DNA of 6,646 nucleotides from Limnohabitans sp. (GCA_015657605.1 JACDQO010000469.1:1-6646), one strand, 5' to 3'; counted from the first letter of the stretch, positions 1 through 6,226 are shown. Made by a program: numbers and translations. Notes: generated by a model not told the origin, from the letters alone.

Positions 1-338
1 TCTATAAACTTCTTTCAGATTGGAACCCCGCAATAGTTGCTAGCGATTTTGATTCTTGGCGCGTGCAACTAACAAATAAGCAAGCAGCCGTGGATGATTT
101 GAATGCGCGTGTTGAACGGCATAAAAAGATCAGGTTGGATATGCTTAATCTACAGAGGGCTTTGTTTTCCTCGGATGAGTTCTATCAGATAAAGATGGAG
201 CTTGATGCGCTCAATAGAAAAATGTCCGGTCGTTTCGTTGGTGGCTCGTCAGAAGAACAGCGAGCAAGAGAATTATTTTCGAAATTAACTGATTTAAGTC
301 AGAAAATTGCAAAGACACTTCCTACCATTTCAAAATAA
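1..338 (+). CDS. Unrecognised coiled-coil protein, C-terminal part only
   Basis: The reading frame is open from the first bases of the window (first full codon at 3-5) to a TAA at 336-338, so this is the C-terminal 111 or so residues of a longer protein whose start lies off the left edge. A GTG at 63 could be taken as a start, but the frame continues unbroken upstream with plausible protein sequence (YKLLSDWNPAIVASDFDSW), so I treat it as internal. The visible part is charged and probably helical, with heptad-like stretches (NARVERHKKIRLDMLNLQ, and the ARELFSKLTDLSQKIAK region near the end); no catalytic motif or membrane segment is seen. Base composition is AT-rich (71 G+C of 180 at 121-300), and codons such as CTA, ATA, AGA and AGG occur, unlike the genes to the right. 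This suggests transferred DNA. I do not recognise the family. Confidence 0.65.
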   Translation, partial: YKLLSDWNPAIVASDFDSWRVQLTNKQAAVDDLNARVERHKKIRLDMLNLQRALFSSDEFYQIKMELDALNRKMSGRFVGGSSEEQRARELFSKLTDLSQKIAKTLPTISK

Positions 339-367
339 CTCGTTCTTGCACTTGTTTTACTTGTATC

Positions 368-382
368 GGTCGCCAAGCGACC
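368..382. repeat. Perfect 6-bp inverted repeat at the foreign/lpdA junction
   Basis: GGTCGC (368-373) and GCGACC (377-382) form a perfect dyad around a 3-base centre, CAA. It lies exactly where AT-rich sequence gives way to the GC-rich lpdA-like tail. It could be part of a recombination or attachment site, a small hairpin, or chance. There is no T-run after it, so it is not a terminator. Confidence 0.4.
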
Positions 383-427
383 AAAGAAGCCGCCTTGGCC
401 GTGGACAAGCGGACCCTGAACTTCTGA
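377..427 (+). pseudogene. lpdA: 3' remnant of lpdA/odhL (dihydrolipoamide dehydrogenase)
   Basis: The frame ending at TGA 425-427 reads ATKEAALAVDKRTLNF. From memory this closely matches the extreme C-terminus of the E3 subunit of 2-oxoglutarate dehydrogenase in Burkholderiales (pattern EAALAVDKRxLN followed by M or F). The family likeness is clear from about 383. Upstream of about 371 the same frame reads TCFTCIG-like sequence, not the conserved HPS/T-LSE segment expected in this protein, so only some 15 codons of a gene of about 475 codons remain. Two context points support the call: lpdA/odhL commonly sits just upstream of zapE in this order, and a strong terminator follows at 488-513. The fragment may be the duplicated 3' end left when an island integrated into lpdA, or the leftover of a deletion. 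Identification rests on a short peptide. Confidence 0.6.
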
Positions 428-487
428 GCCCTTGACCCCCCTTGAACTGTGGTTTGAGGTGAGTTGGGTTAAAGTTCAGTCACCCTG

Positions 488-513
488 AAAACCCGGGCCA
501 AACCCGGGTTTTT
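488..513 (+). terminator. Intrinsic terminator after lpdA remnant
   Basis: AAAACCCGGG (488-497) pairs perfectly with CCCGGGTTTT (503-512) around the loop CCAAA, giving a 10-bp stem with a GC-rich core that runs into five Ts (509-513). It fits the end of the lpdA transcript (odh operon). The zapE ATG is only 28 bases after the last T, leaving little room for a separate promoter, so zapE may depend on read-through or on a promoter upstream of or overlapping the hairpin. Confidence 0.85.
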
Positions 514-541
514 CTCATTTGAATTGAAGAGTCCACCGCCC

Positions 542-1639
542 ATGTCCGTTCGTGAAGTTTACGAAGCTGAGTTGCTCAAGCGTGATTACCAAAGCGATCC
601 CGCACAGCTCAGAGCCATTGACGCTTTGGAGCGCTGCGCCAGCGAGTGGACAGCCTACCAATCCAAGCGGTCTGGCTTGCTCGGCAAGTGGTTTGCCCGC
701 CCTGAGATTCCCAAAGGGGTCTACATGTTTGGCGGTGTGGGGCGGGGCAAGAGCTTTTTGATGGACTGCTTTTTTGCAGCTGTCCCGGTGGAGCGCAAAA
801 CCCGTTTGCACTTTCACGAATTCATGCGCGAGGTGCACCGCGAATTGACGGCCATTCAAGGGACGGTGAACCCTTTGGACGAGCTGGGCAAGCGCATGGC
901 CAAGCGTTATCAGCTGATTTGCTTTGATGAATTCCATGTGGCCGACATCACCGACGCCATGATCTTGCACCGCCTGCTGGTGGCGCTGTTCGACAACGGC
1001 GTGGGCTTTGTCACCACGTCCAATTTTGAGCCCAACGGTCTGTATCCCGACGGTCTGCACCGCGACCGTATCTTGCCTGCCATTGCATTGCTGAACGAGC
1101 GCATGCAGGTTTTGAATGTGGACAACGGCACGGACTACCGCCGCCGCACGCTGGAGATGGTCAAGCTCTACCACTCGCCTTTGGGCGAGCAGGCCGACCG
1201 CGAGATGAACGAGGCCTTCAACCGCCTGGCCACAGGGCCAGACGAAGACCCGGTGCTGCACATTGAGGCGCGCGACATCACCGCCAAACGCCGTGCCGGT
1301 GATGTGGTCTGGTTCGACTTCCGGGCCATTTGCGGCGGCCCGCGTTCGCAAAACGATTACCTTGAAATTGCCACGCAGTACCACACGGTGCTGCTGAGCA
1401 ACGTGCCGCACATGCCAGTGAGCATGGCTTCTGAGGCGCGGCGCTTCACCTGGTTGATCGATGTGCTGTACGACCGCCGGGTCAAGCTCATCATGTCGGC
1501 TGCTGTGCCGCCTGAAGGCCTTTACACCTCCGGCCCCATGTCGCATGAGTTTCCCCGCACGGTCTCTCGCCTGCACGAGATGCAGTCGAGCGAGTTTCTG
1601 GCGCTGGAGCACCGCACTGTGGACACGAACCTCACATGA
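542..1639 (+). CDS. zapE: Cell division protein ZapE (AFG1/LACE1-family ATPase)
   Basis: ZapE is a cytoplasmic P-loop ATPase; in E. coli it associates with the Z-ring under stress, and the mitochondrial homologues AFG1/LACE1 act in protein quality control. The 365-residue product is of usual family length. It shows a Walker A motif GGVGRGKS (about residues 64-71), the family-typical LHFHEFMREVH just after it, a Walker B motif LICFDEFHVAD (about 125-135), and the TTSNFEPNGLYPDGLHRDR block (from about 158) that marks AFG1 proteins and includes the sensor region. I chose ATG 542 (MSVREVYEAEL). An in-frame TTG at 524 would add six residues of low family likeness. The ribosome site is weak (GAAG at 526-529, 12 bases away). 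The stop overlaps the next gene by ATGA. The position after an lpdA-type tail fits the usual Burkholderiales order. Confidence 0.95.
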   Translation: MSVREVYEAELLKRDYQSDPAQLRAIDALERCASEWTAYQSKRSGLLGKWFARPEIPKGVYMFGGVGRGKSFLMDCFFAAVPVERKTRLHFHEFMREVHRELTAIQGTVNPLDELGKRMAKRYQLICFDEFHVADITDAMILHRLLVALFDNGVGFVTTSNFEPNGLYPDGLHRDRILPAIALLNERMQVLNVDNGTDYRRRTLEMVKLYHSPLGEQADREMNEAFNRLATGPDEDPVLHIEARDITAKRRAGDVVWFDFRAICGGPRSQNDYLEIATQYHTVLLSNVPHMPVSMASEARRFTWLIDVLYDRRVKLIMSAAVPPEGLYTSGPMSHEFPRTVSRLHEMQSSEFLALEHRTVDTNLT

Positions 1640-2043
1640 GCCGCTTGCGTCTGTCTTGCCTGGCGAGTTGTTTTGCGGCTTGGGCCCTCGCTTTCGGGGC
1701 ATTGGCGCAGAACCCCCAAGTGGCCGCCGCTCAAACCGCTGCCCCAGCGTTGTCAGCCAATGCCCCAACTCTGGATGTGCCGACGGAAATTGCCCGCCAA
1801 AGGCAAGCCGTGGTCACCTTGCGCGAGGCCATTTTGAAATCAGACGAGCAGCGAGAGGCCGCATGTTGGCAAAAATTTGCGGTCAATGCGTGTTTGATCG
1901 AGACCCGCCGCATTCGCAGGCAAGCCTTGGATCCTTTGGCGCAGCAAGATCTGGTCTTGAATGCTCAAGAGCGCGAGTGGCGTTCAGCGCAGCGAGAGCA
2001 GCGTTTGCTGGACAAGCAACCCGCAACCCAAGCCGCACCATGA
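1636..2043 (+). CDS. Small exported protein with a conserved-looking CX8C segment
   Basis: A 135-residue protein with a clear Sec-type signal peptide: basic start (MSRLRLS), hydrophobic stretch to about residue 22, and a likely cleavage site after ALA (residue 24). An Ala/Gln/Pro-rich linker follows, then a charged helical region. The central part, CWQKFAVNACL with Cys77 and Cys86, followed by the Arg-rich RRIRRQA, resembles small uncharacterised proteins I recall from other Burkholderiales. The two cysteines could form a disulfide in the periplasm. No enzyme motif is visible. The ATG overlaps the zapE stop (ATGA at 1636-1639) and no good Shine-Dalgarno is seen, so translation is probably coupled to zapE. 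It ends in another ATGA overlap with the next gene. Function unknown. Confidence 0.8.
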   Translation: MSRLRLSCLASCFAAWALAFGALAQNPQVAAAQTAAPALSANAPTLDVPTEIARQRQAVVTLREAILKSDEQREAACWQKFAVNACLIETRRIRRQALDPLAQQDLVLNAQEREWRSAQREQRLLDKQPATQAAP

Positions 2044-2282
2044 GTGACACCCCGCGTTTGGATGGACCGAGCTTGTCGGACTTGGATTTGCACTCACCAC
2101 AGCGCCAGTTGATCGAGTGGCAGATCGAGCATGCCGATCTGGACGCACTGATCGACCAAGCCTCAGCCCATGCGGCACATCAGGACGAGTTGCGCATGCG
2201 GCGCATGAAAAAGCGGCGCTTGGCGCTGCGGGACCAAATCGCTGCACTGCAGTCGCGCTTGGCACCGAAGGAGCCTGCTTGA
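2040..2282 (+). CDS. YdcH/DUF465-like small coiled-coil protein
   Basis: An 80-residue cytoplasmic protein starting at the ATGA overlap (2040-2043) with the preceding gene. The C-terminal half (DELRMRRMKKRRLALRDQIA, ending in LQSRL) has the basic, helical LRRLKKxRLxLKDEIA pattern typical of the YdcH/DUF465 family. The preceding segment IEHADLDALIDQAS fits the family's HxxLDxxI helix. These proteins are short helical hairpins of unknown function. The frame is open further upstream through the previous gene, but the ATG at the overlap gives the expected family length. A strong ribosome site near its 3' end (2267-2273) serves the next gene. No separate promoter is apparent, so it is probably transcribed with zapE and the helicase. 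Confidence 0.75.
   Translation: MSDTPRLDGPSLSDLDLHSPQRQLIEWQIEHADLDALIDQASAHAAHQDELRMRRMKKRRLALRDQIAALQSRLAPKEPA
2267..2273 (+). promoter_or_regulatory. Shine-Dalgarno GAAGGAG that sets a TTG start for the helicase
   Basis: GAAGGAG is a near-perfect anti-16S match and ends five bases before TTG 2279. This spacing supports initiation at TTG 2279 rather than at the TTG at 2285 or at in-frame codons further upstream inside the YdcH-like gene. Confidence 0.75.
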
Positions 2283-4387
2283 ACTTGCTCGATCAGCGGG
2301 TGGCCGACACCTTGTCGAGCCAAGGTGTTTTGGCCCAAACGGTGCCCGGCTTTCAGCCCAGGCAGGGACAAACCGACATGGCTTTGGCGGTCAGCCGAAC
2401 GGTGCAAGACGGCGGTCAATTGGTGGTCGAGGCGGGTACAGGAACGGGCAAAACCTATGCCTATTTGGTGCCGGTCTTGCTCAGTGGGCAGCGTGCCTTG
2501 GTGTCCACAGCGACCAAAGCGTTGCAAGACCAGTTGTTTTCGCGTGACATCCCCCGCTTGGTGGAGGTCTTGGGCTTGCCCATCCGCGTGGCTTTGCTCA
2601 AGGGGCGATCCAATTACCTGTGTTTGCACCGAATGGAGCAGGCCCGTCACAGCCCTGAATCGGCCCAACCCGGCGCGCAAAAAGCCTTGGCCAAGATTGA
2701 GACTTGGGCGCAGTCCACCCGGACCGGCGACATGGCCGAACTGACGGGTCTGGATGAACGGTCGTCTTTGTGGCCATTGGTCACATCGACCCGTGACAAC
2801 TGTTTGGGTTCCAGCTGTCCACGCTACCGGGCTTGCCATGTCAACTTGACCCGCAAAGAGGCCATGGCGGCCGATGTCGTGGTGATCAACCACCACTTGT
2901 TTTTTGCCGACATGGCTGTGCGGGAGTCGGGTGTGGCCGAATTGCTGCCCACCGTGCGTGTGACGGTCTTTGACGAGGCTCACCAACTCAACGAGATTGG
3001 GGTCAATTTTTTGGGCCAGCAGTTGTCCACGGTGCAATTGCACGAGTTGGTGCGGGACGTGTTGGCCACGGGTTTGCAATTGGCTCGGGGTTTGGTCGAT
3101 TGGCAGGCCCTGAGTGCAGGCTTGGAAAAAGCCGCCCGTGATTGGCGTCTGGCCGCTGGCATGCACCGGGGTGCGGTGCGTTTGCGCTGGACCGGTCAGC
3201 AACCTGAGGGCGTGGACCCCCAAGAATGGCGCAGCGGTTTGCAGGCGGTGGCACAGGCTTTGGCTGATTTGCAAAATGGCTTGGACATGGTCAGCGAATT
3301 GGCCCCCGATTTTCAGCGTCTGGCCGACCGCACGCGCGAACTGATGCAACGCGCCGCCGTGTTTGCCGACACCCCTAACCCTGAAGGCGTGCGCTGGGCC
3401 GAGGTCAGCGCTCAGCTGCGTCTCATTGAATCGCCGCTCGATATTGCACAGGCGTTTTCGGCCTTGACGCGGCCCGTATCACCGGCACTGCCCAGCGCCA
3501 AGCCTTTGAACGACTATGAAGAGGATCTGCAGGCATTGATGGCCGGAGATCCACGGCACGCAGACCCTTCCAATGGCCGCCCCGGTGGTGTGGGGCAGCG
3601 GGCTTGGATTTTCACTTCGGCCACTTTGGGCGATGAGCCCAGTTTGCGTTGGTTCACCGAGCCTTGTGGCTTGAGTTCGGCCGAGGTCATGCAGGTCAGC
3701 AGCCCTTTTGACTATGCACGTCAAGCGGCGCTGTATGTGCCGACCCATTTGCCGCGTCCGGGTGATGCCGGTCATGCGGGTGCAGTGGCCAGCTTGGTCC
3801 TGCAAGCCCTGAGCATTTTGGGGGGGCGCACCTTGGTGTTGACCACCACTTTGAACGCCATGCGCAGCATTGGCGATCTGCTGCAAACCCAAGGCGATGG
3901 CCGTGTTGAAGTGCTGGTGCAAGGGCAAAGCCCCAAACGCCGGTTGATGGAGCGTTTTCGCGAGGGTGGAGGGCAGGGCGATCCCCAAGGACGCAGCGGT
4001 TGTGTGTTGGTCGCGTCCGCTTCTTTTTGGGAGGGCTTTGACGTGCCGGGCGATGCTTTGCAACTGGTGGTGATCGATAAACTCCCGTTCCCGCCCCCAG
4101 GTGACCCCTTGTTCGAAGCCCGCAGCCAGCGGATCACCCAACAAGGCAAGAGCGCCTTTGCCGATCATGCACTTCCAGAAACGGCGGTGTCACTGAAGCA
4201 GGGAGCCGGGCGCCTGATACGGAGTGAAACCGATCGGGGTATTTTGGTGGTCTGCGACAGCCGCTTGGTGGGCATGTCTTATGGTCGTCGCTTGGTGCGA
4301 GGCTTGCCCGAGATGCGTCGTTTGGAGAGCCAAGAAGCCTTTGAGGCGGCCTTGCTGGAGCTCTCTATGGACGCCACCAGCTCTTAG
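2279..4387 (+). CDS. ATP-dependent DNA helicase, DinG/YoaA (XPD-like, Fe-S) type
   Basis: A superfamily 2 helicase of 702 residues, likely acting 5'-3' on repair or replication intermediates as DinG and YoaA do. Motifs in order: Walker A EAGTGTGKT (51-59); motif Ia around STATKALQDQL (76-86); four cysteines, C115, C175, C180 and C186, placed as in the 4Fe-4S cluster of XPD-like helicases; INHHLFF (203-209); DEAH (232-235); TSATLG in the second half; then ASFWEGFDVPGD and QGAGRLIR (motif VI) near the C-terminus. The TTG start at 2279 is chosen for its strong Shine-Dalgarno and because it leaves a typical family N-terminus (residues leading to FQPRQGQTDMA). It overlaps the previous stop as TTGA. 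The 3' end overlaps convergent bamD by 23 bases. The sequence is closer to YoaA-like proteins than to E. coli DinG in my judgement, so I give no symbol. Confidence 0.93.
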   Translation: MNLLDQRVADTLSSQGVLAQTVPGFQPRQGQTDMALAVSRTVQDGGQLVVEAGTGTGKTYAYLVPVLLSGQRALVSTATKALQDQLFSRDIPRLVEVLGLPIRVALLKGRSNYLCLHRMEQARHSPESAQPGAQKALAKIETWAQSTRTGDMAELTGLDERSSLWPLVTSTRDNCLGSSCPRYRACHVNLTRKEAMAADVVVINHHLFFADMAVRESGVAELLPTVRVTVFDEAHQLNEIGVNFLGQQLSTVQLHELVRDVLATGLQLARGLVDWQALSAGLEKAARDWRLAAGMHRGAVRLRWTGQQPEGVDPQEWRSGLQAVAQALADLQNGLDMVSELAPDFQRLADRTRELMQRAAVFADTPNPEGVRWAEVSAQLRLIESPLDIAQAFSALTRPVSPALPSAKPLNDYEEDLQALMAGDPRHADPSNGRPGGVGQRAWIFTSATLGDEPSLRWFTEPCGLSSAEVMQVSSPFDYARQAALYVPTHLPRPGDAGHAGAVASLVLQALSILGGRTLVLTTTLNAMRSIGDLLQTQGDGRVEVLVQGQSPKRRLMERFREGGGQGDPQGRSGCVLVASASFWEGFDVPGDALQLVVIDKLPFPPPGDPLFEARSQRITQQGKSAFADHALPETAVSLKQGAGRLIRSETDRGILVVCDSRLVGMSYGRRLVRGLPEMRRLESQEAFEAALLELSMDATSS

Positions 4388-5168
4388 TGCGGGTTGGGGC
4401 CTTGCCCTGAAGGAAGAGCGACTGGGGGTAATTTTTGGTCAATACGCGCAGGGCATCGTCGCGCAGCGCGGTCATGCCCATGGCATCGTAGGATTTGACC
4501 AAGATGGCCAAGGCCTCTTCGGTGGCCGGCACACCTTCGAAGTCGGAAATGGCTTGTTGGGCCCGGTTGATCGCGGCCACGTGGGCACCGCGATTGGCGT
4601 AGTAACGCGCTACATGCACTTCATAAGCGGCCAAGGAATTGACCACATGCGTCATGCGTTGGCGTGCATCGGGGGTGTATTTGGAGTCGGGAAAGCGCGT
4701 GGACAGCTCCAGAAAAGACTCGTAGGAATCCTTGGCGGCTTTTTGGTCGCGCTCTGACAAATCTTGGCGGGTCAGGAAAGAAAACATCCCCAGGTTGTCG
4801 TTGAAATTGACGACGCCTTTCAAGTACAGGGCGTAGTCCAGGGCCGGGCTGGTGGGGTGCAGGCGGATAAAACGGTCCAGCGTGGCCAAAGCCTGGATTT
4901 TGCTGCCCGTTTTGTACTGTGCGTAGGCTTTGTCAATTTGGGCCTGTTGGGCCAAAACGGTACCGGCCGCGCGGCCTTCGAGCTTTTCGTAATAACCGAT
5001 GGCTTTGTCCCAAGCGCCCGCATTGACCTCGTCACGGGCCTCGCTGTAGATTTTTTCTGGGGTCCAACCTGCTGTGGGGTCTTTGGGGTTGTTGGCGCAG
5101 CCGCTCAGAATGAGTCCCGCAGCCAAAACGAGGCTGGCTGGAACCGCCGATAATCTGGAGCTTTGCAT
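4365..5168 (-). CDS. bamD: Outer membrane assembly lipoprotein BamD (ComL)
   Basis: BamD is the essential lipoprotein partner of BamA in the complex that folds beta-barrel proteins into the outer membrane; it sits on the periplasmic face. The 267-residue product starts with a lipoprotein signal: hydrophobic stretch SLVLAAGLI, then lipobox LSGC with the lipidated Cys at residue 24. The mature part is TPR-like: EKIYSEARDEVNAGAWDKAI, then AYAQYKTGSKIQALATLDRF and ALDYALYLKGV. The stretch FSFLTRQDLSERDQKAAKDS is highly typical of BamD. The ATG at 5168 is chosen over upstream in-frame starts because it gives a proper signal peptide and has AAGGG (5181-5177 on this strand) eight bases before it. 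It is divergent from rluD and convergent with the helicase; its last 23 bases lie inside the helicase 3' end. No terminator is visible. Confidence 0.95.
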   Translation of the reverse strand: MQSSRLSAVPASLVLAAGLILSGCANNPKDPTAGWTPEKIYSEARDEVNAGAWDKAIGYYEKLEGRAAGTVLAQQAQIDKAYAQYKTGSKIQALATLDRFIRLHPTSPALDYALYLKGVVNFNDNLGMFSFLTRQDLSERDQKAAKDSYESFLELSTRFPDSKYTPDARQRMTHVVNSLAAYEVHVARYYANRGAHVAAINRAQQAISDFEGVPATEEALAILVKSYDAMGMTALRDDALRVLTKNYPQSLFLQGKAPTRTKSWWRP

Positions 5169-5179
5169 CTGTGACACCC

Positions 5180-5207
5180 TTGTACTGTTGAACACTTTGA
5201 TTATATC
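5180..5207 (+). promoter_or_regulatory. Possible rluD promoter (TTGTAC-16-TATATC)
   Basis: TTGTAC (5180-5185) and TATATC (5202-5207), 16 bp apart, form a modest sigma-70-like promoter (3/6 and 4/6 matches). Transcription would start about seven bases before ATG 5221. No Shine-Dalgarno is seen there, so the rluD mRNA could have a very short leader. The call is weak. Confidence 0.25.
5200..5205 (-). promoter_or_regulatory. Likely -10 box of bamD promoter
   Basis: On the minus strand this reads TATAAT, a perfect consensus -10, placed about 31 bases upstream of the bamD start. The region 16-18 bp further upstream, inside the start of rluD, has no good -35 match and there is no extended TGn, so an activator or alternative recognition may help. 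It overlaps the plus-strand TATATC (5202-5207) proposed for rluD. Confidence 0.45.
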
Positions 5208-5220
5208 GACCGACCCCGAA

Positions 5221-6226
5221 ATGGATGACCCCAACCAGGCCCTCGACGATGCCGAGCGCTTGACGGATGTCACCGAAGAGGTGCGCCAAGCTTTGGTGCC
5301 CTCCCATTTACATGGTCAGCGCTTGGACCGTGTCTTTGCGCAGTTGGTCCCTGAGTTTTCTCGCAGCTATTTGCAACAGTTGATTGAACAAGGCGATGCC
5401 TTGGTGGACGGCCGAGTGACCACCAAGGTTTCGGCCAAGGTCCGTCTGGGTCATCAATTGCAAATCACGCTGCGTGCCTCCCCTCAGTCGCAAGCCTTTG
5501 TGCCTGAAGTCATGCCCATTGATGTGGTTTTCGAGGATGAGCACCTGCGTGTGATTCACAAACCGGCTGGCTTGGTGGTGCACCCCGCGCCTGGCAATTG
5601 GGGGGGGCACCTTGCTCAATGGGCTTTTGGCTCTGGACCCCAAAGCCAGCGAAGTCCCTCGCGCCGGCATTGTTCACCGTTTGGACAAAGACACCAGTGG
5701 TTTGATGGTGGTGGCCCGAACCCGACAGGCCATGGACGCCCTGGTCGCTCAAATTGCGGCCCGTGAGGTGCACCGTCAATATCTGGCCATCGCCCACAAA
5801 TGCTGGGCTGGTCCTGCGCAAAAGCATGTCGATGCCGCCATTGGCAGGGACCCGGGCAATCGCTTGCGCATGGCGGTCGTGGATTTGACCCATCAATCGG
5901 GCAAAACCGCCTCAACCACCTTGGATGTTTTGGCGCAAGGAGAGCGTTGCTGCCTGGTTCGGTGCACCCTGCACACTGGGCGCACCCACCAAATTCGGGT
6001 GCACCTGGCCCACATCGGACACCCGCTCATCGGCGACCCTGTCTATGGCGGTGCGGCGGCCGGTGGCATGGTTCGTCAAGCGCTGCATGCCTGGCGTTTG
6101 GCGTTTGCACACCCCATCACCGGTGTGGACATGGATTTTCAGACCGACTGGCCGCAAGACATGGCTGCGGCATTGCTGCCGCTGGGCCTCAGCTACAATC
6201 TGGGCCTTGGAATGCAAGTGGCGTGA
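5221..6226 (+). CDS. rluD: 23S rRNA pseudouridine synthase RluD, split by a one-base frameshift
   Basis: RluD converts U1911, U1915 and U1917 in helix 69 of 23S rRNA to pseudouridine. The first part (from ATG 5221) carries an S4 RNA-binding domain at about residues 33-84 (LHGQRLDRVFAQLVPEFSRS onward) and the start of the catalytic domain (VIHKPAGLVVHPAPGNWGG). The frame then breaks at a run of eight Gs (5600-5607). With seven Gs the protein would continue as GTLLNGLLALDP, on to HRLDKDTSGL with the catalytic Asp at 5684-5686, and RTHQIRVHLAHIGHPLIGDP, to the stop at 6224-6226: 334 residues, close to the family length. As sequenced, the first frame ends at 5764-5766 without the catalytic Asp. 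All remaining motifs are intact, so this is a sequencing error, a very recent mutation or a slippable tract rather than an old pseudogene. ATG 5221 has no clear ribosome site. Confidence 0.9.
5600..5607 (+). repeat. Run of eight Gs at the rluD frameshift
   Basis: Eight consecutive Gs lie between CAATT and CACC. Seven would restore the RluD frame (W-G-G-T-L-L). Such homopolymers are prone to both replication slippage and sequencing error. Confidence 0.9.
6173..6199 (+). promoter_or_regulatory. Possible promoter for scpB leader or a short RNA
   Basis: TACAAT (6194-6199) is a 5/6 match to the -10 box in the context AGCTACAATC, a form I recall as common in Burkholderiales promoters. A partial -35, TTGCTG (6173-6178), lies 15 bp upstream. 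It falls in the last codons of rluD and would start a transcript near 6206. Evidence is motif match only. Confidence 0.3.

Noticed and set aside
63..338. GTG 63 as the start of a complete 91-residue gene
   Set aside because: The frame is open with plausible coding sequence back to the window edge and no Shine-Dalgarno precedes the GTG, so the gene more likely begins outside the window.
443..478. TGAACT/AGTTCA inverted repeat between the lpdA remnant and the terminator
   Set aside because: Six base pairs with a 24-base loop is easily due to chance and no regulator site is recognised.
524..541. Upstream TTG start for zapE
   Set aside because: It adds only six residues (MKSPPP) lacking family likeness, and the ATG at 542 gives the usual N-terminus.
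515..1768. Long open frame of 417 codons on the minus strand opposite zapE
   Set aside because: It lies antisense to a clearly recognisable zapE, its translation is rich in His, Gln, Arg and Val in the way typical of GC-rich antisense frames, and it shows no family motif.
2117..2278. Upstream extension of the helicase reading frame
   Set aside because: The added 54 residues overlap the YdcH-like gene in another frame and look like out-of-frame translation, whereas TTG 2279 has a strong Shine-Dalgarno five bases away.
2180..3349. Open frame of 389 codons on the minus strand opposite the helicase
   Set aside because: It is a mirror of the helicase gene with low-information His/Gln-rich translation and no recognisable domain.
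4224..5153. Two plus-strand open frames opposite bamD (4224-4757 and 4764-5153)
   Set aside because: The BamD reading on the minus strand carries the lipobox and typical TPR sequence; these plus frames show Gly/Val-rich antisense translation with no start signals.
5600..5612. Programmed +1 ribosomal frameshifting in rluD
   Set aside because: I know of no RluD made by frameshifting and no accompanying stimulatory signal is evident; an indel in the G-run explains the data more simply.
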